From contig SLOC01000052.1 of NCBI GenBank assembly GCA_007132685.1, forward strand, positions 1 to 12,006: DNA of 12,006 nucleotides, in the 5' to 3' direction. Both the position numbers and the translations under genes were made by a program. How positions within the stretch are numbered: position 1 is the first letter of the stretch; every line of letters starts with the position of its first letter. Origin of the DNA: Candidatus Saccharimonadota bacterium (lineage in GTDB: Bacteria > Patescibacteriota > Saccharimonadia > Saccharimonadales > SLHW01). The notes beneath the pieces were generated by a model that had not been told where the DNA came from, made no database searches, and saw only the letters and a list, made by a program, of their open reading frames with translations. Shown in pieces: positions 7,712-12,006 of this stretch.

Positions 7712-8170
7712 ATGAAGAAACTATCAATTGCCACCAACAATCTTGCGTCTACCGAGAAACTCGGGCGTACCATTGGAGCTCACTTGCGTGGCGGAGAAGT
7801 GATTGAGCTCGTCAGCGATGTGGGCGGAGGAAAGACCACGTTGGTACGCGCCATTGCAGCTGGCGCAGGGAGTAAAGATACCGTGACGAGTCCGACGTTT
7901 ACCATTAACAAGCTGTACCAAGCAGCCGAGCTGACGCTCGCGCACTTTGATTTTTATCGTTTGAACGACGCCGGAGTTGTTGCCAGCGAACTCGCGGAAC
8001 ACCTCGAGCAAACCGATACCGTTGTCCTAATCGAATGGCCGGAACTCATTAATGATTTATTGCCAGACCGTCGTTTACGTATATTGATTGAAGCCTCAGG
8101 CGAGACGAAGCGGACGTTTTGTCTCGAGTATCCGCCGTCGCTGGCGTATCTTGTGGAAGGGGCAAAATGA
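7712..8170 (+). CDS. tsaE: tRNA threonylcarbamoyladenosine biosynthesis ATPase TsaE
   Basis: A 152-residue TsaE, the P-loop ATPase that works with TsaB and TsaD to install t6A at position 37 of ANN-decoding tRNAs. Seen: P-loop region SDVGGGKTT (35-43), SPTFTI (60-65), HFDFYRL (78-84) and LIEWPE (106-111), all in the family order. The first Gly of the usual G-D-L-G-x-G-K-T loop is Ser here. An in-frame TTG at 7667 would add 15 residues, but it coincides with the -35 box. ATG7712 gives the normal family N-terminus (MKKLSIATNNLASTEKLG), so I choose it. No Shine-Dalgarno site is visible, in line with the promoter placed about 10 bases before the predicted start. The stop overlaps the tsaB start as ATGA, so the two are coupled. 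Confidence 0.92.
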   Translation: MKKLSIATNNLASTEKLGRTIGAHLRGGEVIELVSDVGGGKTTLVRAIAAGAGSKDTVTSPTFTINKLYQAAELTLAHFDFYRLNDAGVVASELAEHLEQTDTVVLIEWPELINDLLPDRRLRILIEASGETKRTFCLEYPPSLAYLVEGAK

Positions 8171-8559
8171 AGATATTAGCTTTGCGTACTGACACTGCAC
8201 TTGCATCACTGGCACTCTATCAGGGTGACACGTTGTTGCAGGAATTCAACTGGGAGGCGGGTAGAAGGCTGTCGGCAACCCTACACCGCAAACTTCTAGG
8301 GCTTCTCCAGAGTGAACGACTTACATTATCTGATGTAGAAGCGATTGTAGTGTATCAGGGTCCGGGAAGTTTTACAGGGCTGCGAATCGGCATATCTGCC
8401 ATGAATGCGCTTGCTTATTCGCTTAACATTCCAATTATCGGTGTTAGAGGAGACGCATGGAGCACAAATGTCCAGCACGAGCTACTTGCAGGCAAAAACC
8501 ATCGAATCGTTCAGCCGTATTACGGCGCGGATCCAAAAACTACCAAGCCGCGTAAATAG
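8167..8559 (+). CDS. tsaB: Short TsaB-like t6A biosynthesis protein
   Basis: A 130-residue TsaB-family protein. Residues 1-60 match the start of the ASKHA fold (MKILALRTDTALASLALYQG), and VVYQGPGSFTGLRIGISAMN at 61-80 carries the family signature. TsaB is a non-catalytic partner that dimerises with TsaD. E. coli TsaB is about 231 residues, so this protein keeps essentially only the N-terminal subdomain. It ends cleanly in PYYGADPKTTKPRK, resembling the end of other short CPR TsaB proteins as I recall them, so it is more likely a natural short form than a broken gene. ATG8167 overlaps the tsaE stop (ATGA); longer upstream starts would run deep into tsaE. tsaD is not in the window. Confidence 0.87.
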   Translation: MKILALRTDTALASLALYQGDTLLQEFNWEAGRRLSATLHRKLLGLLQSERLTLSDVEAIVVYQGPGSFTGLRIGISAMNALAYSLNIPIIGVRGDAWSTNVQHELLAGKNHRIVQPYYGADPKTTKPRK

Positions 8560-8592
8560 TTGTATTCAAGTCAACACGTAGCGTAGAAATAC

Positions 8593-8620
8593 TTGACATA
8601 GAAACACTTGTGTTTATAGT
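8593..8620 (+). promoter_or_regulatory. Strong promoter upstream of the pseudo-sortase leader
   Basis: TTGACA (8593-8598, perfect), 16-base spacer, TATAGT (8615-8620, 5 of 6). Start expected near 8627. The spacer holds the dyad AAACAC-TT-GTGTTT (8602-8615), a typical operator position. Spacing and the TGTTTATA context resemble the pilin promoter. Confidence 0.75.
8602..8615. repeat. Perfect dyad inside the promoter spacer (operator candidate)
   Basis: Arms AAACAC (8602-8607) and GTGTTT (8610-8615) flank TT. The dyad fills the space between the -35 and -10 boxes and touches the first base of the -10, where a bound dimeric repressor would block polymerase. Regulator unknown. Confidence 0.45.
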
Positions 8621-8657
8621 AGTAATTGTAGTAATTTTTAACAAAAAAGGAAACAAA

Positions 8658-8690
8658 ATGCTACAACTTACATCGCCACAGCCTTTTTGA
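8658..8690 (+). CDS. Possible 10-codon leader peptide
   Basis: ATG8658 opens a frame of 10 codons (M-L-Q-L-T-S-P-Q-P-F) ending at TGA 8688-8690. AAGGAAA (8647-8653) lies at good spacing, a better ribosome binding site than that of the main gene downstream. It is followed after 11 bases by a terminator-like hairpin, the layout of a translated attenuator. Its start region can also pair with the RNA 5' end (8626-8633 with 8659-8666). Too short to be sure; chance is possible, and Q and P codons do not point to a known amino-acid attenuator. Confidence 0.35.
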   Translation: MLQLTSPQPF

Positions 8691-8701
8691 GGTCGGCCGT
8701 A

Positions 8702-8730
8702 CGAGCATTGTGAAGCAATGTTCGCTTTTT
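8702..8730 (+). terminator. Terminator-like hairpin in the leader (attenuator or sRNA end)
   Basis: Arms CGAGCATTG (8702-8710) and CAATGTTCG (8716-8724) form a 9-bp stem with one G-U pair and a 5-base loop, followed by CTTTTT (8725-8730). It lies between the promoter at 8593-8620 and the coding start at 8768, so it would either attenuate the downstream gene or end a separate RNA of about 100 nt. Confidence 0.6.
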
Positions 8731-8767
8731 GCCGTCTGAGCGTTAACAATAAATAAAAAATAAAAAA

Positions 8768-9856
8768 ATGGCACACACAAGCAAACACCAACGGTATGTA
8801 ACCGCGCAAAGAAGCACTTCTACGCGCACATACTCTGCTGATCAATATCAGAGAAATTCTGGAGCTGCTCATAAGGCGGCTGCGAGTCATGCTGTGCGAC
8901 CGCGTCCAGCTCAACCCGCTACAGCACCATTATCTACCCCGCCATCACCTGAGGCAGTCTCAACCAAAGAGGTAATTACACACGAGCCAGCTGTCGTCTC
9001 TCAACCTAAAGCTCCCAAGCAACGTGCACTTATCCAGGACACCCGACGACCTGTTGCTTCCATTAAGCCACAAAAGTCGCAAGTCTTGCAGCGACATGTG
9101 GTCGCTAAGCCATATAAGAAGACACAGACAAATCTGCTTAAAGAGGTGCCAAAGCCAGAAAAAACCAAAAACAGGCTACCACTTCGCCTAAAAACTATAT
9201 TTTCTTCTGTGGTTGTGATGTTGCTGGTTGCTGGCTCGGGAAGTTTTGCAGCGTTCGCCATAAACGATTATCACAATAGTCGTGACAATTCTGCGAAGCA
9301 GGTGCTATCTGGTTCGAGTGAAAAAGTGTCTTCAGCACAAACTGAGCAGCAGGCAAATGTAGACGAAACTCCAATAAGCCAAGATGATATAAACGGCAAC
9401 AGCGTGCCAGATGATTACCCGAAGCGTATGAATATAGAAACCATAAATATCGAGGCACGGATAAAAGCCGGTGGCGTGAATCGTTATCAGCAGCTTGTTA
9501 TGCCAAGCAATATTTATGATGTGAATTGGTACGAAGGCAGTCGTCTCCCGGGTCAAAGAGGCACAGTGCTTATGAGCGGTTATGTTTCAGGGCCAACCGA
9601 GCGCGGCGCGTTTTATTATTTAAGAGCGGCTGAACACGGGGATGAAATAGAGATAGAGACCGGCGACGGCACTACGTACACGTATGAAATCAAACACCGT
9701 GAACGTGTCCCATACGATGAATTAGATATATTTGACGCACTCGTCCCGTATGAAATGGGCGGCAATTGGTTGCACCTCATCGCTGTAGATGATCGCTACA
9801 ATGTCATGAACAATGGCTATCAAGACCGCCTCATCATCTACGCCGAACAAAAATAA
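8768..9856 (+). CDS. Membrane-anchored pseudo-sortase (catalytic His and Cys replaced)
   Basis: A 362-residue protein. Residues 1-135 are Pro/Lys/Arg/Ser-rich and presumably cytoplasmic and disordered. One membrane helix follows (about 142-166, after basic RLPLRLK), then a polar linker, then a sortase-like domain at about 216-361. The domain follows the class E/F pattern: NIEARIKAGGVN, VMPSNIYDVNWYEGS, PGQRGTVLMSG, GAFYYLRAAEHGDEIEIETGDG, and the closing RLIIYAE with the conserved Arg354. The catalytic His of '.GH.' is Tyr272 (codon TAT). The 'L.LiTC' Cys position is Val340 (GTA), and the whole protein has no Cys. Transpeptidation by the known mechanism is therefore impossible; a scaffold, binding or regulatory role is inferred. 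A stop at 8750-8752 in frame makes ATG8768 the only start. There is no Shine-Dalgarno site, only an A-rich run. Confidence 0.8.
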   Translation: MAHTSKHQRYVTAQRSTSTRTYSADQYQRNSGAAHKAAASHAVRPRPAQPATAPLSTPPSPEAVSTKEVITHEPAVVSQPKAPKQRALIQDTRRPVASIKPQKSQVLQRHVVAKPYKKTQTNLLKEVPKPEKTKNRLPLRLKTIFSSVVVMLLVAGSGSFAAFAINDYHNSRDNSAKQVLSGSSEKVSSAQTEQQANVDETPISQDDINGNSVPDDYPKRMNIETINIEARIKAGGVNRYQQLVMPSNIYDVNWYEGSRLPGQRGTVLMSGYVSGPTERGAFYYLRAAEHGDEIEIETGDGTTYTYEIKHRERVPYDELDIFDALVPYEMGGNWLHLIAVDDRYNVMNNGYQDRLIIYAEQK

Positions 9857-10066
9857 CCAACCCATGTGGCATTTTTTAAGCTTAGCAGCTATAGTAGTCT
9901 GCAGGAATATTTGCGATTTTTGGGAGCAATATCCTACATAACATCCGATATTTTATACATAAACGTTAATTTCAACTGAATACAATTCACAGGCGAGCGG
10001 ACTAATGAAGTGATAGTGACTGTCCGACCAGATTAATTGATTCAGGGATTTCATGAAAGGAATACC
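9857..10066 (+). other. Intergenic region before rny with weak regulatory signals
   Basis: A 210-bp gap with no gene that I can support. TACAAT at 9981-9986 (5 of 6) is the best -10 candidate for rny but lacks a good -35. GGAATATTTGC (9904-9914) and GCAATATCC (9926-9934) can pair with two bulges, and CGGAC (9998-10002) pairs with GTCCG (10022-10026) in the probable rny leader. TTTTTT at 9877-9882, shortly after the pseudo-sortase stop, follows only a poor hairpin, so a terminator there is doubtful. Confidence 0.3.
10056..10062 (+). promoter_or_regulatory. Ribosome binding site that fixes the rny start
   Basis: AAAGGAA at 10056-10062 lies 4 bases before ATG10067 and selects it over the in-frame TTG at 10037, which has no such site and would add 10 polar residues before the membrane helix. 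Confidence 0.8.
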
Positions 10067-11581
10067 ATGGAACTATTTACCCTACTGTTGGTAGCAGTTG
10101 GCGCTGCTGCTGGCTTTGGTGGTGGCCAAGTACTCACCAAGAAAAAAATCGACAACGCCAAAACCGATGCCGAAAAAGAACTCAAAAAAGCCAAAAAAGA
10201 CGCTGAAAAAGAAGTCGAGCAGGCCAAAGAAGAAGCCAAGAAAATATCCGAAGAGGCCAAAAAAGACGAAGCCGATCGCCGCAAAGAAATCAAAGCGACT
10301 GAGGAGCGTCTCGTTAAGCGGGAAGAAACCCTTGATAAAAAGCTGGACGAACTCGACAAACGAGCCGAAAAAATTCGCAAAGAAGAAGACGAAATAGAAG
10401 AGCTCAAGAACGAGATCCGTAAAATTCGTGAGAAACAACAGGAAAAACTTGAAAAAATCGCCAAGCTCAAAAAGTCGGAAGCGGCCGAAAAGCTCATGCA
10501 GATGACCGAGCGGGATGTAAAGGACGACCTAAAGGGCTTGGTGACAAAGCTACAAAATGACGCTAAAGATTTAGCCGAAGATAAAGCAGCTACCATCATT
10601 GTCGGCGCGATGGAACGTATGGCAAGTGATGTGACAGCCGAACGCACCGTCACGTCCGTCAAGCTCGAGGACGAAGAGATGAAGGGCCGGATTATCGGTA
10701 AGGAAGGCCGAAATATTCAGGCCTTGCAGCGTGCGACTGGTGTAGACATCATGGTAGACGAGACGCCTGGCATGATTGTGCTTAGCAGCTTTGACCCAGT
10801 ACGACGAGAGGTTGCCCGAGTAGCGCTAGAAATGTTGCTTAAAGACGGTCGTGTCCACCCAGGCCGGATTGAAGAAGTTGTCGAAAAAGCGCAAAAGCAA
10901 GTGCAAAAGGAAGTTGTGCGAGCTGGTGAAGATGCCGCTCGTGAGGTCGGGGTGATTGGAATACCCAAAGAAGTTTTGCAACTCCTCGGAGAACTCAAAT
11001 ACCGCACAAGCTACGGCCAAAACGTACTCAAGCACAGCACTGAGATGGCACACATTGCCGGCATCATCGCTGAAGAGCTTGGCGCAGATGTCAAGATTAC
11101 GAAATACTCGGCACTCGTGCACGACTTAGGGAAGGCGTTGACTCACAAGATGGAAGGCAAGCATCACCACATCAGCGGTGAAATGCTACGAAAGTATGGT
11201 GCACCAGAAGAAGTGGCTCACGCTGCCGAGGCGCACCATGATGACGTGGAGGCTACCACGCTTGAAGCAATGATTATTCGAGTAGTTGATGCAATTAGTG
11301 CTGCTCGACCAGGTGCCCGCAACATTAGTGCCGAGAACTTTGTTGAGCGAATGAAAGACCTTGAAAATGTCGCTACTGGATTTGACGGTATCGAAAAAGC
11401 CTATGCAATCAGCGCAGGTCGAGAGGTGCGAGTGTTTGTAAAGCCAGATGACATCGATGACCTTTCGGCGATCAAACTCGCTCGTGATATATCGAACAAG
11501 ATTGAGTCGACGATGCAGTATCCGGGGACTATTAAGGTCAACGTTATACGCGAGACTCGCGCCATAGAATACGCCAAATAG
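10067..11581 (+). CDS. rny: Endoribonuclease Y (RNase Y)
   Basis: A 504-residue RNase Y, the membrane-bound endonuclease that starts mRNA decay in many bacteria. Residues 1-20 are a membrane helix (MELFTLLLVAVGAAAGFGGG). About 22-150 is a Lys/Glu-rich coiled coil. A KH RNA-binding domain follows, with GRIIGKEGRNIQ at 207-218. The HD phosphohydrolase domain has His323 (LKHSTEMAH), the diagnostic VHDLGK with His352-Asp353, and EAHHDD near 388-393, the metal-binding residues. The C-terminal region has SAGREVRVFV and ends EYAK, as in the family. Length fits the usual roughly 510-520. The KH GxxG motif and HD metal ligands are all intact, so it should be active. It appears to be a single-gene unit; its last codons abut or overlap the repeat element downstream. 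Confidence 0.98.
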   Translation: MELFTLLLVAVGAAAGFGGGQVLTKKKIDNAKTDAEKELKKAKKDAEKEVEQAKEEAKKISEEAKKDEADRRKEIKATEERLVKREETLDKKLDELDKRAEKIRKEEDEIEELKNEIRKIREKQQEKLEKIAKLKKSEAAEKLMQMTERDVKDDLKGLVTKLQNDAKDLAEDKAATIIVGAMERMASDVTAERTVTSVKLEDEEMKGRIIGKEGRNIQALQRATGVDIMVDETPGMIVLSSFDPVRREVARVALEMLLKDGRVHPGRIEEVVEKAQKQVQKEVVRAGEDAAREVGVIGIPKEVLQLLGELKYRTSYGQNVLKHSTEMAHIAGIIAEELGADVKITKYSALVHDLGKALTHKMEGKHHHISGEMLRKYGAPEEVAHAAEAHHDDVEATTLEAMIIRVVDAISAARPGARNISAENFVERMKDLENVATGFDGIEKAYAISAGREVRVFVKPDDIDDLSAIKLARDISNKIESTMQYPGTIKVNVIRETRAIEYAK

Positions 11582-11869
11582 TTTTGTCGTCTATTCGCGT
11601 TGCTGGCAAAGCCAGCAATGCAAATAGTCTCACGGCACATTACTGCGTCAAAACTTCCGTTACTCACTCACTGTATGCCTGATACAGCTCGTTGCGTTAC
11701 TCAGTTTTTCCTTGTACTGCACTCGTGCAAAACTATTTAGCCCCGAGAAGCACTGCACATTACTTTGTCATCTACTGCAATTCGCAGTCACTGTACCGAT
11801 TAGTACAGCTCCTTTGCGAGTCTCGTAGCTTCCGCGTACTGCTTGGTGTTTGTTCACTTGGCTGGCCAG
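11571..11869. repeat. First copy of a 292-bp-period structured repeat
   Basis: Bases from about 11571 align without gaps to bases from 11863 onward at a constant 292-bp offset; over 141 bases I count about 100 identities (about 71 percent). Hairpins: GCGTTGCTGGC/GCCAGCAATGC around AAA (11597-11621) and CTGTAT-gcctg-ATACAG (11671-11687). Further dyads at 11718-11729 (TGCAC/GTGCA) and 11774-11788 (ACTGC/GCAGT) have no match at the 292-bp offset within the window. Apart from the rny end it holds no convincing gene on either strand. Confidence 0.75.
11748..11836. repeat. Internal partial copy of the same repeat, offset 120 bp
   Basis: GCACATTACTTTGTCA (11755-11770) matches the block at 11635-11650 and, more loosely, the block at 11927-11942. 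The hairpin CTGTAC-cgatta-GTACAG (11791-11808) starts exactly 37 bases after the start of the GCACATT block's preceding base, as in the other two copies. Its innermost pair is C-G where they have T-A, a compensatory change. TACAGCTC, TTGCG and TTCC follow in the same order as in the other copies. Confidence 0.65.
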
Positions 11870-12006
11870 ATAGTTCTGTAGCTTAGTTGCGTTTCTGGCA
11901 GAGCCAGAAACTCTTCTGAACTCATGGCACATTGCATTGTCAAAGACTCCGATACTCCTGCGCTGTATGCTTGATACAGCTTAGTGCGTTTCTCGTCTTT
12001 TCCGCG
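11863..12006. repeat. Second copy of the 292-bp-period repeat, cut by the window edge
   Basis: Aligns to 11571-11714 with no gaps. Hairpins GTTTCTGGC-aga-GCCAGAAAC (11891-11911) and GCTGTAT-gcttg-ATACAGC (11962-11980) are at the equivalent places. Compared with the first copy, the stem pair G11602-C11616 has become T11894-A11908, and the wobble pair G11599-T11619 has become G11891-C11911, so pairing is kept although the sequence changed. The array may continue past the window. Confidence 0.7.

Noticed and set aside
8627..8730. SRP RNA, 6S RNA or a known riboswitch in the pseudo-sortase leader
   Set aside because: The conserved GGAAG/tetraloop core of SRP RNA is missing, and I see no core motif of any riboswitch class I can recall.
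10051..10662. Long minus-strand ORFs opposite the rny coiled coil
   Set aside because: Ser/Phe-rich shadows created by the Lys/Glu-rich coding strand of rny.
11692..11886. A 64-codon + strand ORF from a TTG start after rny
   Set aside because: It consists of the structured repeat; the 292-bp period is not a multiple of three, so the frame is not kept between copies, and there is no ribosome binding site.
11582..12006. CRISPR array
   Set aside because: Repeats are long, diverged and hairpin-rich, without identical short repeats and unique spacers of even length, and no cas genes are present.

Overview
The window looks like a chromosomal segment of a Patescibacteria/CPR bacterium, most likely a Saccharibacteria (TM7) relative. 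This is inferred from gene content and protein style, not from a marker-gene search: a short TsaB ending in a P-Y-Y-G...T-K-P motif, a PRC-barrel protein with an 'MSLRTGG...NPDNLKI' N-terminus, a lysine-rich N-terminal tail on RecA, RNase Y, and a compact type IV pilus locus. TGA, TAG and TAA all act as stops, so the code is standard and the TGA-recoding Absconditabacteria/Gracilibacteria are unlikely.

Left part (1-5315), type IV pilus. Two overlapping + strand genes encode minor-pilin-like proteins: the 3' end of a PilW/GspJ-like gene, then a PilX-like protein with a large beta-rich, cysteine-containing body. They converge on a minus-strand cluster read pilB (assembly ATPase), pilC (platform protein), then the major pilin, which also has its own near-consensus promoter. 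A 12-bp-stem bidirectional terminator separates the converging units. Together these encode most of a pilus machine; no prepilin peptidase or retraction ATPase lies inside the window.

Middle part (5316-8559), genome maintenance and tRNA modification. recA-recX is transcribed divergently from pilB through a 121-bp region with back-to-back promoters. recX overlaps tail-to-tail with a PRC-barrel protein gene, which is itself divergent from tsaE-tsaB (threonylcarbamoyl-adenosine tRNA modification). Several operon heads (pilB, the PRC gene, tsaE) have a -10 box so close to the start codon that their mRNAs are probably leaderless or nearly so.

Right part (8560-12006). A strong promoter with a dyad in its spacer drives a roughly 140-nt leader holding a 10-codon micro-ORF and a terminator-like hairpin. 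The leader precedes a membrane-anchored protein with a sortase-like fold in which both the catalytic His (now Tyr) and Cys (now Val) are gone: a pseudo-sortase. Then comes rny (RNase Y). The last 425 bp have no convincing gene and hold a structured repeat with a 292-bp period plus an internal partial copy; its hairpins show paired compensatory changes. The pseudo-sortase and its leader, and this repeat, are the most unusual items here.
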